47,759 nt of DNA from Bryobacterales bacterium (GCA_003136575.1 PLEX01000239.1:1-47759); one strand, 5' to 3'. Counted from the stretch's first letter, positions 32,559 through 42,092 are shown. Translations and numbers: made by a program. The notes: generated from the sequence alone by a model not told the origin.

Positions 32559-33533
32559 TCAGAACGTCGCAATCGGATTGATCGGCCCGCCCGTTCCGCC
32601 GCTCACCCGCACCGGCGCAGCCGTAAACAAAAACGTCCACCGATGCCGCGCTGCCGCGGCCTTCGCCAGTTCCTCCAGATCGCACTGGTCGAACAACGGC
32701 ATCCCCATCGCCACAATCAGCAACTGATGCACCGGGTACGACACTCCCGGAATCCCCGAAGGCGAAGCGTCGTGCGACGAGTCGCTGCCCAATACCGCGA
32801 CATCGCGCTGTTTCAGCCATCGCGCGCACAAGGCCGATAACCCCGCCGCGCGCGCGCCGATATCCCAGGGGCCTTTCGCCGCGCGGTAAGCCCAACGGCC
32901 CGTGCGCACGAACACCGCGTCGCCCGATCGAATTCGCACGCCCGTCTTCTTCTCCCAAGCGTCGAAATCCGCCGGATAGATAACTGCCGAGGTGTCCAGA
33001 TACGGCACGCCGCGCAACCACGCGAAGTCCACCAGCACACCGCGCGTGAAAAGGCCGTCGCTGTACGCGGTGACCGCAAGCTTCTCCGCGCCATCCGGCT
33101 TTACGGCCGATTCCGGAAAACCGTTGTACATCTGCCCGTCGTGGAAAACGTGCGAAAGCGCGTCGAAATGCGTGTGCGCCACACCGTGAAAGAACACCGT
33201 CTGCTCGTCCATGTTGAACTGCCCGTCCACCGGTGGGCTCATCTTCACCACATATGGCGACGAATTGTCGATGCTCTTCTTCGGGTCGGTATTTCGAGCG
33301 AGCGAGACGGAGACGCCTTCCGTCACCAGCGCGGCGGCCTGTTTCCGTCTGGCTGGCGTGATCAGGTTCACGGTGCCTTTCTGGTCGTCCTTCCCCCAGC
33401 GTCCCCAGTTGGAGAGCTCTTTCATCATGCCGTCGATATCGGCCTTCGTGAGTTTGGGCGCGGGAGATTGCCCCAGGGCGGCGAATCCGGCGAGCAGCGC
33501 AAGGATCGCGAAACAAGACGTAGGCTTCGGCAT
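32559..33533 (-). CDS. Exported cyclase/kynurenine-formamidase-like metal hydrolase
   Basis: A 324-residue protein of the cyclase family (PF04199-like). A signal peptide (CFAILALLAGFAALG) is followed by NWGRWGKDDQKGTVNLITPARR, a typical opening. The metal motif is HGVAHTHFDALSHVFHDGQMYNG, where His and Asp bind a divalent metal. GVLVDFAWLRGV, RSGDAVFVRTGRW and VLGSDSSHDASPS follow as in family members. The substrate is unknown; relatives open cyclic amides or esters. ATG 33533 gives a good signal peptide. It lies 29 bases after the upstream gene's stop and may be co-transcribed with it. Confidence 0.82.
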   Translation of the reverse strand: MPKPTSCFAILALLAGFAALGQSPAPKLTKADIDGMMKELSNWGRWGKDDQKGTVNLITPARRKQAAALVTEGVSVSLARNTDPKKSIDNSSPYVVKMSPPVDGQFNMDEQTVFFHGVAHTHFDALSHVFHDGQMYNGFPESAVKPDGAEKLAVTAYSDGLFTRGVLVDFAWLRGVPYLDTSAVIYPADFDAWEKKTGVRIRSGDAVFVRTGRWAYRAAKGPWDIGARAAGLSALCARWLKQRDVAVLGSDSSHDASPSGIPGVSYPVHQLLIVAMGMPLFDQCDLEELAKAAAARHRWTFLFTAAPVRVSGGTGGPINPIATF

Positions 33534-33562
33534 TCCATCATTATTCCGCACCGCCGCGCGGG

Positions 33563-35833
33563 TCAGTCGTACCAATAACCCGTTTTGGCCGTCCAGGGAT
33601 TCTGCGGATAGCGCTTATGCAGCAGATCGAATGCCGCTTTCGATATCCGCCCGTTATTCTTATCCTCGTGACACCCGTACCGCACGACTCGGGTCACGCG
33701 ATGCAACGCCTCCGGCACGAGCGGATCGTCGGGATGAGACTGCGCCCACGCCAAAATCACAGGACCAACGACCGATTGCCCGGATCCGAGCTGCCCCAGG
33801 CGATCGATCTCCTTCTTTGCTTCGGCGCGCTCGGCCGGCGAGATGACGGCGTCCGGGACACGCATCGTTACGGGCAGACGCCACGCGACCGTCGGTGTGG
33901 ATTCCGGCCTCGGCTGCGGTATGTCAACCGCGCACCACCACGAGTTGTCCGGGTCGATCGGTTTTCTGAAATCGACATCGAGCGTCGGCTCGAATTGCGC
34001 GTTGCGCGCGATCAGTACGGAGGCGCGAAATCGCCACGCGTCGGCGCCTGCGCCAACCTGAGGCGTCAGGTCGGCGGCCCATTCGGGATGGTCCTTCGCG
34101 ACGACCGGAGCCAGCGTATTCATCGCCGCGCCGTCGCCCATCATGAATGCGCGAATCCATGCGGTAACCGCCAGAGACGAAGCCGACCAGGCCGGAAGCC
34201 GCTGGCTTTGAACTGCCTCGACGATCTTCGCAAGCGGCGTGTAGTAGTTCAAGACCTCAATCGAATCTTCCGCGAGCACCGCCGAGGCTTCGCGCGGGTC
34301 TTTGGAGAACTCCGTCGGATTGGTTGGCGTGCGCGGCGCCCAGCGCAGGAAATCGTCGAAGCTGGTGGCAAGCCGGATTCGCAGCGCGCGCCACGCGTCG
34401 CGTTCGGATGCCGGTTGGCTCCTCTCACTGGCCAGTAAGCGATCCAACTGTGCACGAACGCCACCCGTTTCACCCCGCTCGATGCGCAAACGGATCGCGT
34501 TGTAGGTAACGGTCGCATAAGCGGGCGAATCGGCGCGCACACGGCTCGCCGCCGCAATCAAGTCCGCCGCCGAATCGTCCTTGCCGGACGCGTGAATCAG
34601 CGCTACTGTCAGCCACGGCAGCCGATTTGTTGCGCGCCAGCGTGCGACGGCATGCGCTTCGTCGCCCGATTCCAGCGTCTTCACCCAATCGAACGGTTCG
34701 GGAATGTCGGGCCTCGCAACCGCGGACTGAAACGCATCGGTCGCCAGGATATAGCGCGATTGCTCCATTGCACTCGCCAGTTGCGCGTCGGAACGCGGAT
34801 TCATCATCTGGTCCGCCAGCAACTGCATCGTCTCGGTGGAATGGTCGAGCGCATTCAGATGTTCGGTCAGTCCTCGCGCCGAATCGCGTAAGCCGCCAGC
34901 CGACGGATCGGCGGCGATCCGCTGAAACACCGCGCGCGCGGCATCGCCGGCCCCGGCTTTGCCCGCCAGTGAAAACGCCCGCATCAACGTTCGCCCCACC
35001 ATGTACGCGGCCGTCTGGCGCCACGGCGAATTCGCGTCCTGCGCGATTTCGCGGAACAGCTTTTCGGCGACATCGAAGTCCTCGGCATAGAAATGCGCGG
35101 CAGCGATCTGGTAACTCCGGTCGGCGCGGGCGAGCGTGGGCAGATTCGGCCCGGGTTCCTCCGGATACAACGGCGGAAGAAGTGCGCCCTTCGAATCGTG
35201 AGAGCCGGAACAGTTGGAAAACACCAGATCCTGCGCCCGGGCCCACGCCGAGACCAGCGCGTTATCGCGGTAGCTCTGTCGGCGATCCGCCAGCGTGCGC
35301 GCGGCGGTGAGAAAAGCATCGTCGAGGCAGTTCTGGAAGAATACGTACTTGCCGTACTTGCTGACTTTGTACGGATCGATGTAGCCGACGGCCATATAGC
35401 CGTTGGATATGACAGGCGCGGGTGAAACCGTGGCCCGAGCCTCCCGCCATGCTTCGTCGGGAGTAACGGGGACTGTACCAGTGGAGTTTGCAACCGGCTG
35501 ATTGCGAACTAATCCCACCGGCGAATTCGCGTCTATCGTTAAACCGCTCAGATTTCGGTAAGCGATCAATTCCTCGCTCTTATCGAGCGCGGGAGTAATG
35601 AGCCCGAGGTTGCCCCGGCTGAAGACAGCCTGGTTATCCGGGAAATCGCGCGGTTTGAAAGTTGGAATTGGTGCGCCACCATGCGAGAAACGAGGCCCGG
35701 CGCTGAGCAATCCCGCGGCAACCGTGACGATGACGATTCCCGTTATTACCAGGCATCGCTTTATTACGAGGCGCCGCTTTATTACCAGGAATCGATGCGC
35801 CGCAAAGCCGCCGAGTAATCCGCCTGCGTCCAT
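33563..35833 (-). CDS. Large exported helical-repeat protein, unknown function
   Basis: About 756 residues. After a basic n-region made of an 18-bp repeat (LVIKRR, LVIKRC) comes a signal or membrane segment (LVITGIVIVTVAAGLLSAG). The body is mostly helical with TPR/Sel1-like signs: IAAAHFYAEDFDVAEKLFREIAQDANSPWRQTAAYMVGRTLMRA. Other parts include YMAVGYIDPYKVSKYGKYVFFQNCLDDAF and a closing VRYGCHEDKNNGRISKAAFDLLHKRYPQNPW. The family is unknown to me. ATG 35833 is the only standard start before the hydrophobic segment and overlaps the upstream gene by 52 bases, with no ribosome site; start confidence is low. It is in one group with the DUF3142-like and cyclase genes. Confidence 0.65.
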   Translation of the reverse strand: MDAGGLLGGFAAHRFLVIKRRLVIKRCLVITGIVIVTVAAGLLSAGPRFSHGGAPIPTFKPRDFPDNQAVFSRGNLGLITPALDKSEELIAYRNLSGLTIDANSPVGLVRNQPVANSTGTVPVTPDEAWREARATVSPAPVISNGYMAVGYIDPYKVSKYGKYVFFQNCLDDAFLTAARTLADRRQSYRDNALVSAWARAQDLVFSNCSGSHDSKGALLPPLYPEEPGPNLPTLARADRSYQIAAAHFYAEDFDVAEKLFREIAQDANSPWRQTAAYMVGRTLMRAFSLAGKAGAGDAARAVFQRIAADPSAGGLRDSARGLTEHLNALDHSTETMQLLADQMMNPRSDAQLASAMEQSRYILATDAFQSAVARPDIPEPFDWVKTLESGDEAHAVARWRATNRLPWLTVALIHASGKDDSAADLIAAASRVRADSPAYATVTYNAIRLRIERGETGGVRAQLDRLLASERSQPASERDAWRALRIRLATSFDDFLRWAPRTPTNPTEFSKDPREASAVLAEDSIEVLNYYTPLAKIVEAVQSQRLPAWSASSLAVTAWIRAFMMGDGAAMNTLAPVVAKDHPEWAADLTPQVGAGADAWRFRASVLIARNAQFEPTLDVDFRKPIDPDNSWWCAVDIPQPRPESTPTVAWRLPVTMRVPDAVISPAERAEAKKEIDRLGQLGSGQSVVGPVILAWAQSHPDDPLVPEALHRVTRVVRYGCHEDKNNGRISKAAFDLLHKRYPQNPWTAKTGYWYD
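35736..35789 (-). repeat. Three 18-bp tandem repeats spanning a gene boundary
   Basis: On the minus strand, CCTGGTAATAAAGCGGCG, CCTCGTAATAAAGCGATG and CCTGGTAATAACGGGAAT follow one another. They hold the TAA stop of the DUF3142-like gene (35782-35784) and encode the basic n-region of the next protein. The first two units share 15 of 18 bases. Confidence 0.85.
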
Positions 35834-36477
35834 GCGCGCGCGTTGAACAGATAAATCCGATCCACTCCGGCGGGGCGCGCAGCCGGCCACTCTTCGTCCA
35901 TCGAAAGACCGATTGAAGCCCGGCATACGGGACTTACGACGCTCATGTTCCGGCTTTCGTTACGGCCCATGCGGAAGAACATCGGCACCGCTTCGCCGAT
36001 CGGTTCCGCGTCCAGCCAGCGGTCGCCTGCGCACCACGAAACCAGCGCTGTCACGCCGACCGGTTTTCGCACAGCGCGCTGCAATGTCGCGAGCAACTCT
36101 CTGTAAAAACTCCGCTCCGAACGCCGCGCGTCGAAATCGATCTGTAATCCGCGCACGCCCGGCATATCGGCGATTCGCCGAAGTCCGTTGATGAGTAGCC
36201 CCGGTTGCGGGTCGGCGTGTTCAGGCGCGGAATCGATGCGCGCCACCGCGATCGCCGGGATGCCTTCCGGGAGCAGCAACTCAGCCGTTCTCGGCTGGAA
36301 CCCGATCGTGCCATCGGCCTCGATCCGCGCTGTCGCCGCGAGAAACGCAACGCCCGCGCGATACGGGCCGAGGAATCGGAGATCTTCAGCGCGCTCCCAT
36401 GCCCAGAGAACGATGGTGGGCATATCGAAACGAGGCTGGCGCGGAGGGGAGCAAGCGACCAGACTGAGCGCGATCAA
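35782..36477 (-). CDS. DUF3142-like putative lipoprotein
   Basis: About 231 residues. The segment LIALSLVACSPP looks like a lipobox (LVAC), so it is probably lipid-anchored outside. The domain has TIVLWAWERAEDLRFL, LLPEGIPAIAVARIDS, GVRGLQIDFDARRSERSFYRELLATLQRAV, VGVTALVSWCAGDRWLD and AVPMFFRMG, which I associate with DUF3142, a TIM-barrel-like family with no proven function. The start is unclear: TTG 36477 leaves a short signal, while longer readings run through the palindrome at 36531-36550 and into the VWFA gene. ATG 36424 would drop the signal. Confidence 0.68.
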   Translation of the reverse strand: MIALSLVACSPPRQPRFDMPTIVLWAWERAEDLRFLGPYRAGVAFLAATARIEADGTIGFQPRTAELLLPEGIPAIAVARIDSAPEHADPQPGLLINGLRRIADMPGVRGLQIDFDARRSERSFYRELLATLQRAVRKPVGVTALVSWCAGDRWLDAEPIGEAVPMFFRMGRNESRNMSVVSPVCRASIGLSMDEEWPAARPAGVDRIYLFNARAWTQADYSAALRRIDSW

Positions 36478-36530
36478 GGTGGAGGCGCGGAGGATACGGC
36501 GAGGCGGAACGGCTGGTTCGCCGTGGATAC

Positions 36531-36550
36531 GGCAGGCGGAACCGCCTGCC
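36531..36550 (-). repeat. REP-like palindrome, copy B
   Basis: GGCAGGCGGAACCGCCTGCC is a 9-bp perfect stem with a two-base centre. On the minus strand it reads TGTGGG-GCAGGCGG-TT-CCGCCTGC-CGT, with the same TGTGGG flank as 7504-7523. It lies in the short gap behind the VWFA gene. Confidence 0.6.
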
Positions 36551-36571
36551 CCACAAAGACCACAAGGCAGC

Positions 36572-37666
36572 CTACTTGCCAACCGGGTAGTAGCCTTCCG
36601 GCGCCTGCACCGTCAGTGCCTTGTCCTTCGCCGTCAGCGAGATTCGCCGGAAGGTCGCCGAATTCGTCCCCTGATCGGAAACATATCCGATGCTGTACTG
36701 ATTCCGCAGCTCTTCCTGAATCTCGCGATAGATATCGTCGATCGATTCCTTCTTCGAAACCTCGAAGAATCCGCCGCCGGTTTCGCGCGAAATCTGCTGC
36801 AGGACCTTCTTCCCGTCCGGATGCTGGGCGTTCGACATCGGAGGCATCGGCATCCCCCTGCGTCGACCCATCCCGCCGAGCATTGGCACTATCTGCTGCT
36901 GACCGTAAGCGTCGCGGTCGGAGAACAGAATCGAGTAAACCAGCGTGTCGCTCTTCTGCGCGGCTCGGATGGCTTCGTACATCGAGGTCTTGCTGCCCTC
37001 GTCCACGCCATCGGTCAAAAGGATCAGGGCCTTACGACCGTGTTGCCGGCTCATGATTTCGTCCGAACCGAGGAAAATCGCGTCGTAGAGCGTTGTACCC
37101 GCACGACGCACATTGCCGTTGGTCGGGTACCCGCCCCCCTGCCCGGCTTGGCGCATTTGCGGTCGCGAGTCGTCGGGAAGCTGCACTGCGTCCAGCGCCT
37201 TGCGCAGCAAGGGGCGAGACTGCGTCACATCCTGCAGCAGTTCGCTGTCGTGATCGAAATGCATGATGAACGTCAAATCCTTTTCCGGCCGCAGGACCTC
37301 GTCGAGAAACCGGTAACTGGCGTCTTTCTCCTGCCCGAGTACGTTGCGCTGGCTCATGCTTGTATCGACCAGCAAGCCGAGGGTCAGCGGCAGGTCGGTC
37401 TCCTGAGAGAAGTATTTGATGGTCTGCGGACGCCCGTCTTCCTCGAGCACGAAATCGTCCGCGGCAAGGCTGTTGACCAGCTTGCCTTTGTTGCGGACAG
37501 TCGCAAAAACGTTGACGACATTGACGTCGGTGGAAAAGGTTGTATCCTGCTGAGCCTGTGCCTGGGCTTGAGCCCTCAGCGACGCCGATGGCACGGCGAA
37601 TCCGGCGATCACGGCGACGGCGGAAGCCCAAAGCAGCCGCCCACGGCATTTATCGGATAATGTCAT
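36572..37666 (-). CDS. VWFA protein of the TIGR03436 (acidobacterial) group
   Basis: A 364-residue secreted protein. The signal peptide ends near a QAQAQAQQ run. TFSTDVNVVNVFATVRNKGKLVNSLAADDFVLEEDG is the usual lead-in of the group. The von Willebrand A domain has an intact metal-adhesion site start, D101-T-S-M-S105 (LLVDTSMSQ), then AGTTLYDAIF and LILLTDGVDEGSKTS. The closing SKKESIDDIYREIQEELRNQYSIGYV is also standard. Members are very common in Solibacter-like genomes, and their ligands are unknown. AGGA ten bases before ATG 37666 supports the start. Confidence 0.88.
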   Translation of the reverse strand: MTLSDKCRGRLLWASAVAVIAGFAVPSASLRAQAQAQAQQDTTFSTDVNVVNVFATVRNKGKLVNSLAADDFVLEEDGRPQTIKYFSQETDLPLTLGLLVDTSMSQRNVLGQEKDASYRFLDEVLRPEKDLTFIMHFDHDSELLQDVTQSRPLLRKALDAVQLPDDSRPQMRQAGQGGGYPTNGNVRRAGTTLYDAIFLGSDEIMSRQHGRKALILLTDGVDEGSKTSMYEAIRAAQKSDTLVYSILFSDRDAYGQQQIVPMLGGMGRRRGMPMPPMSNAQHPDGKKVLQQISRETGGGFFEVSKKESIDDIYREIQEELRNQYSIGYVSDQGTNSATFRRISLTAKDKALTVQAPEGYYPVGK

Positions 37667-37757
37667 GCTTTATTCCTGTGTCATTCAATACTGTGGACGC
37701 TCTATCCGCGAATTCGGATACGTCAAACCGCGCCACAGTTAGAGTGGCGCGGAACCC

Positions 37758-39914
37758 TCAATCACGATTGTCCGGACGCGGCGAATCGTTCCCTGTCCCG
37801 CCAGGCTGGCGAAGCGCGGAACGCCTCGCCTGGGACCGCGCCCGCATGGCGACGACACGTCCGGCTTTTCGCGCCGCCGTGGCACCTGCATAGGCTGCAG
37901 CGCTCCGGTCCAGCGGGGCGCCGGCACCCGATCCGTACGGAATCTGGATCTGGTCCGAATCCGCCGCATCGGTGACAATCTCCACATAGACGTTATCGCC
38001 GGAGCCAAGAACGTTCTCCGGCACCTGGACGTTAATCTGGTACAGCCCCGCCAGAGTCGGCGTCAGCCCGGCGAACTGAATAATGCCCGGATTCTCCGTC
38101 GACCCGATATTGTAGTCGTTAAAAAAAACGGTAAGAGGGGGCTGGCCGTAATACACGTCGGCCCAACTCAGTGTCGTCGATGGAGCCACCGCCCCATCCG
38201 CGATCTCGGGCGTCACCGTCCCCAACCCGGTCAGATAAAGAGAAATATACTCGCCGCCCGTCGCTGGATTGGCCGCTGTGACCGTCAGCCCCGTCGCGAC
38301 GTGCGTCGCCGCCACAAGTCCGATCCCGCTCGCGGCCTGGGAAAACGAACCCGGCGCCGCATCGGTAAGATACACCTGCACCATGTTCGACTGGGCTCCG
38401 TTGTTGGTCACCTGAATATCGGCCAGACCGGTCAGGTTCGAAGAAACCTCCGAGGGAACGATCACCGCCAGCTGGGTCGGAGCGACGTAGTATAGGGGGC
38501 AGTTGAAGCCGTCAATCGTCACCGAGACGCCACCCAGCGCCGTCGAAAATGCCTGATTGCCCGGGCTTGCAAGAGTCGTCGGAGACAGTCCGGCGCCAAA
38601 CAACAGAAGCAATTCACCCGGAGCGATACGGGCGGTGACTGGCTGAAAGCTGGCGGCATTCACCACGCCGATCGGGCTCAGATACACGCCGGTTCCGGCA
38701 AACGCCGGGGCATGCATACCCACCACCAGCGCGAAATTCCCGTTTGACCCGATTGACACAAAGGCCGCACCGCCATCGCCGAAGACGGTTTCATAGCCGT
38801 TGAGGTCGGTATACCCATTGGCGGCGTTGCCCACCGTTCCGTCTGCGTTCAGACTCGTCTGGTCGTCGAGGCCGTAATCGTAGGGGAGTGCCCCCGACAG
38901 ATTCCGCCGTTCATGTACGATTCCGTCCCCGCTCGCATCGCCGGATTCGTTGGTCCCGCCATAGAAAGAATCCGTTCCGAGGCCGGCGAGGTTGTCTTCG
39001 AGGCCGGCGGTGAAGAACAACCCCTGGCTCAGGAGGTTGGTGCCCGAAACCGCCAGCGCCTTGACGCCAAAAAAGACGTCGTAACCGCCCGCCGTCCAGC
39101 CCAGAACGAAATTTCCGTCCGCGGATTCGTACATCGTTTTCGTCCCGGTAAACAATGCGTTGGCGGCGCTGACGCCGGAAGGCGGCGGAATCGTCAGAGT
39201 CGCGCTCCCATCCGCGTTGAAGGCGTAGGTTGCGCCCGTGACCGCCTGCGTAATTGTGCCCGGCGACTGGTTGGACGCCTGCCCCGTGAGCGTTACGGTT
39301 CCGAAACCGCCCTGGCCGTTGGGGTTCAGTTCGAACAAGGCATTCCCGATCGCCGTGCTCGTTCCTCCCGCAAAATCGAGGACGCCGGTCTGGTACAGGG
39401 AAGTGAAACTCGCATTCGACGGCGCGGCCGCGGCTGGAATCGCTATAAAGATGTCGTTGAGGAGTGAACCGCCGTTCTCCGATTCCGTGGAACTGCCGGT
39501 GAAAACGCCCTGCGCAACGGCGCCGTAGATCAAATCGGAGTTGTTCGCCGGGTAAAGCGGATTTGCCATGTACCCCAGGCCGCTGGAGCCGATCGCGTAC
39601 GTTCCGGTCGCGCTCAGCGCCTGTGGCGCGCCGGCCGACACCGTATTGTCCGCCGTGGTCCCGGTGACCGTATAATTGCCCGCGCCGTCAAAGGCAATGG
39701 CGCCATAGCTTGCCGTGACCCGGCTGGCGTTGTAGAAACCGTCGACTTGCTGCACGGCGACATGCCGAAAACGATAGCTCCCTTTGAGCAGGGTGTCCTG
39801 GCTATTGTCCACCGTCTGGCCGCGGACGACGCCGGAGGCCAGGGTCAGGAATACTGCAACGAAGACGCCTGACGTGTTGATTCTATTCAGATGGCATCGA
39901 TCCACAGGTTTCAT
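37758..39914 (-). CDS. Secreted protein with TIGR03437 C-terminal domain (copy 1)
   Basis: A 718-residue protein. A signal peptide ends at VVRGQ. The N-terminal half is beta-rich, with LLKGSYRFRHVAVQQVDGFYN, TLTIPPPSG and ESADGNFVLGWTAGGYDVFFGVKAL. The C-terminal 240 residues match TIGR03437: VVNAASFQPVTARIAPGELL, LGGVSVTIDGFNCPLYYVAPTQLAVIVP, TNNGAQSNMVQVYLTDAAPG, YLTGLGTVTP and LAGLYQINVQVPENV. A basic tail (ARKAGRVVAMRARSQARR) follows. The next gene upstream is a close paralogue in the same order. Function is unknown; cell-surface or matrix proteins are likely. ATG 39914 was chosen over 39941, which adds only a few residues. Confidence 0.88.
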   Translation of the reverse strand: MKPVDRCHLNRINTSGVFVAVFLTLASGVVRGQTVDNSQDTLLKGSYRFRHVAVQQVDGFYNASRVTASYGAIAFDGAGNYTVTGTTADNTVSAGAPQALSATGTYAIGSSGLGYMANPLYPANNSDLIYGAVAQGVFTGSSTESENGGSLLNDIFIAIPAAAAPSNASFTSLYQTGVLDFAGGTSTAIGNALFELNPNGQGGFGTVTLTGQASNQSPGTITQAVTGATYAFNADGSATLTIPPPSGVSAANALFTGTKTMYESADGNFVLGWTAGGYDVFFGVKALAVSGTNLLSQGLFFTAGLEDNLAGLGTDSFYGGTNESGDASGDGIVHERRNLSGALPYDYGLDDQTSLNADGTVGNAANGYTDLNGYETVFGDGGAAFVSIGSNGNFALVVGMHAPAFAGTGVYLSPIGVVNAASFQPVTARIAPGELLLLFGAGLSPTTLASPGNQAFSTALGGVSVTIDGFNCPLYYVAPTQLAVIVPSEVSSNLTGLADIQVTNNGAQSNMVQVYLTDAAPGSFSQAASGIGLVAATHVATGLTVTAANPATGGEYISLYLTGLGTVTPEIADGAVAPSTTLSWADVYYGQPPLTVFFNDYNIGSTENPGIIQFAGLTPTLAGLYQINVQVPENVLGSGDNVYVEIVTDAADSDQIQIPYGSGAGAPLDRSAAAYAGATAARKAGRVVAMRARSQARRSALRQPGGTGNDSPRPDNRD

Positions 39915-39977
39915 TGTCGCCTGAGTCTGTATCGGCCACATGGATAGACGTGTAGAGAGGAGGGAAAGCGCCGCGGA

Positions 39978-42092
39978 TCAGGAGCCGGAACCCGTCGCCG
40001 GACGGCTCGCTGCCCGGCGAATCATGCGTTGCCTTGCGCGCGTCCGCGCCGCGGCGATACGCGAAATACTGGTAGTCTGAGCGGGCGCGTCGCCCCTCCT
40101 GAATGCGCTGCCATACGGAATCTGGATCTGGTTGATGTCCGCCGCGTCGGTAAGGAATTCCACAAAGACGTCGTCTCCCCCGCCGAGACCTGTCGGCACC
40201 TGCACGTTGATCTGGTAAAGTCCGGCGAGCGTCGGCACAAGGCCGGCATAAGATATAGTCCCCGCATTTCCAAAAGATCCTGTTACGGGATCGTTAAAGT
40301 CAACCGTCAGATTGCCGGCGTTGAAGACATCTGAATAGCTAAGCGGGCCGGAGGGACCTAACGCACCGTCCGCGATCGTAGGTGTCACCGTTCCCAGTCC
40401 CGTAAGGAACAGAGCGATCGTTTCGCCGGCCACTGCGGGATTGGCGGCGGTAATCAACTGATACGTCGCCGCATGAAGCGCCGAAGCCAGCCCGATCCCC
40501 TCGGTATTCTGCGCGAACGACCCCGGAGCGGCGTCCGTCAGATATACCTGCACCACATTCGACATGGCGCCGTTGTTGGTTACCAAAATATTCGCCAGGC
40601 CCGTCTGATTCGAAGCAACTTCGTAGGGCACAATGACGGCCAGTTGCGCCGGACTCACATAGTAAATCGGGCAGGGAATGTTGTTGATAGTCACCGAGAC
40701 GCCGCCCAGGGTTGTCGGAAACACCTGTCCGCCCTGAGTCACAACGGATGACGAAGCCAGGCCGGTACCAACCAGTTGGATCAGTTCGCCCGGGGCGATG
40801 CTGGCCGTCACAGGCTGGAAACTGGCCGCATTCGACACGCCGATCGGATTCAGATACACGCCGGATCCGGCAAATGGCGGGGCATGGAACCCCACGAGGA
40901 GCGAGAAAAAGCCTTGCGTCCCGACAGCCACAAGCGCCTGCCCTGCGTCGCCGAAGACCACCTGATAACCGTTGGCGTCGGTGAAGCCGTTACTGGAATT
41001 GCCAACCGTCCCGTCAGCATTCACAACGGTTTGATCGGGATCGCCGAAGTCTTCGGCGGAAAAATCGGGAACGTTCAGCCGCTGGTGGACGATGCCGTCC
41101 CCGGCGCTGTCGCCATTGTTGTTCGTCCCGCCGTAATACGAGTCCATGCCAAACCCGCCGTATACGCCCGGAGAATTCTCCAGGGCGCCCGTGAAGTAGA
41201 GACCGGTAACCAGGCTGTTAGTTCCCGTGCCGTTCAGCGCCTTGACGCCGAAGAAAATGTCATAGCCGTTCGATGTCCAGCCCAAAACGAAGTTGCCGTC
41301 CGCGGATTCGAACATCGTCTTCGATCCCGTGAACAAGGCGTTCGCTGTGCTCGTTCGCGTCGGTGTCGGAATCGTCAGCGTCGCGCTGCCATCGGTGTTG
41401 AAATTGTAAGTGGCACCCGAAACCGTTTGTGTAATCGTTCCGCTCTGGCTGGCAATCTGTCCTGTAAGCGCAATGGAGCCGAAGGCACCCTTCCCGTTGG
41501 GAGTCAGCTCGAACAGGGCGTTCTTGGCTTCCGCCGCTCCCGCATCCGTGAAATCCAGCAGACCCGTCTGGTACGCGGAAGTGAAATTCGCGTTTGTCGG
41601 CGCGGATCCGACCGGAATTGCGACAAAGATATCGTTAATTGGAAACAGTACCGGGTCCAGTTCCGACTCAGTCGAGCTTCCCGTGTAAACCCCCTGCGCA
41701 ACAGCTCCCCACATGTTCATGTTGTAGTCAGTGGGGTAAAGGGGATTTGCGACATAACCCGCACCGCTGGAGCCGATAGCATACGTCCCGTTGTTGACGT
41801 TCAGCGGAGCCGCCGCTCCGTTGGAAATTGTGTTGTCCACCGTAAACCCGGCGACAGTATAACCGCCCTGGCCATCGAACGTGATCGTGCCGTAACTCGC
41901 CGCGATCTCCGAGGGATCGAAGTTGGAATCCACGTTCAAAACCGCCACGTGCCGGAACCGGTAACTGCCCTTCAGTAACCCATTCTGGCTGTTGTCCTGT
42001 GTCGGTGCGGAAGCCCCCGCCAGCCCGGCGACAAAAAATGCCGCAATAAAGAGCCGGAAGGAAGACGTGGATTTGATCTGCTTTATCTGCAT
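39978..42092 (-). CDS. Secreted protein with TIGR03437 C-terminal domain (copy 2)
   Basis: A 704-residue paralogue of the gene at 37758, 63 bases upstream of its start. The same blocks occur in order: LLKGSYRFRHVAVLNVDSNF, ASYGTITFDGQGGYTV, FVLGWTSNGYDIFFGVKAL, GVSNAASFQPVTASIAPGELI, IYYVSPAQLAVIVPYEVASN and LAGLYQINVQVPTGL. A signal peptide (FRLFIAAFFVAGLAGASA) and an Arg-rich tail (ARTRARQRMIRRAASR) are present. GAGG four bases before ATG 42092 supports the start. The pair is a clear tandem duplication. Between it and the divergent S53 gene are about 370 bases. Confidence 0.9.
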   Translation of the reverse strand: MQIKQIKSTSSFRLFIAAFFVAGLAGASAPTQDNSQNGLLKGSYRFRHVAVLNVDSNFDPSEIAASYGTITFDGQGGYTVAGFTVDNTISNGAAAPLNVNNGTYAIGSSGAGYVANPLYPTDYNMNMWGAVAQGVYTGSSTESELDPVLFPINDIFVAIPVGSAPTNANFTSAYQTGLLDFTDAGAAEAKNALFELTPNGKGAFGSIALTGQIASQSGTITQTVSGATYNFNTDGSATLTIPTPTRTSTANALFTGSKTMFESADGNFVLGWTSNGYDIFFGVKALNGTGTNSLVTGLYFTGALENSPGVYGGFGMDSYYGGTNNNGDSAGDGIVHQRLNVPDFSAEDFGDPDQTVVNADGTVGNSSNGFTDANGYQVVFGDAGQALVAVGTQGFFSLLVGFHAPPFAGSGVYLNPIGVSNAASFQPVTASIAPGELIQLVGTGLASSSVVTQGGQVFPTTLGGVSVTINNIPCPIYYVSPAQLAVIVPYEVASNQTGLANILVTNNGAMSNVVQVYLTDAAPGSFAQNTEGIGLASALHAATYQLITAANPAVAGETIALFLTGLGTVTPTIADGALGPSGPLSYSDVFNAGNLTVDFNDPVTGSFGNAGTISYAGLVPTLAGLYQINVQVPTGLGGGDDVFVEFLTDAADINQIQIPYGSAFRRGDAPAQTTSISRIAAARTRARQRMIRRAASRPATGSGS

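Noticed and set aside
36188..37660. Plus-strand open frame of about 490 codons opposite the VWFA gene
   Set aside because: Antisense shadow; the minus strand encodes an intact VWFA domain with signal peptide and ribosome site.
40776..41978. Plus-strand frame of about 400 codons opposite the second TIGR03437 gene
   Set aside because: Shadow; the minus-strand gene aligns with its tandem paralogue along its full length.
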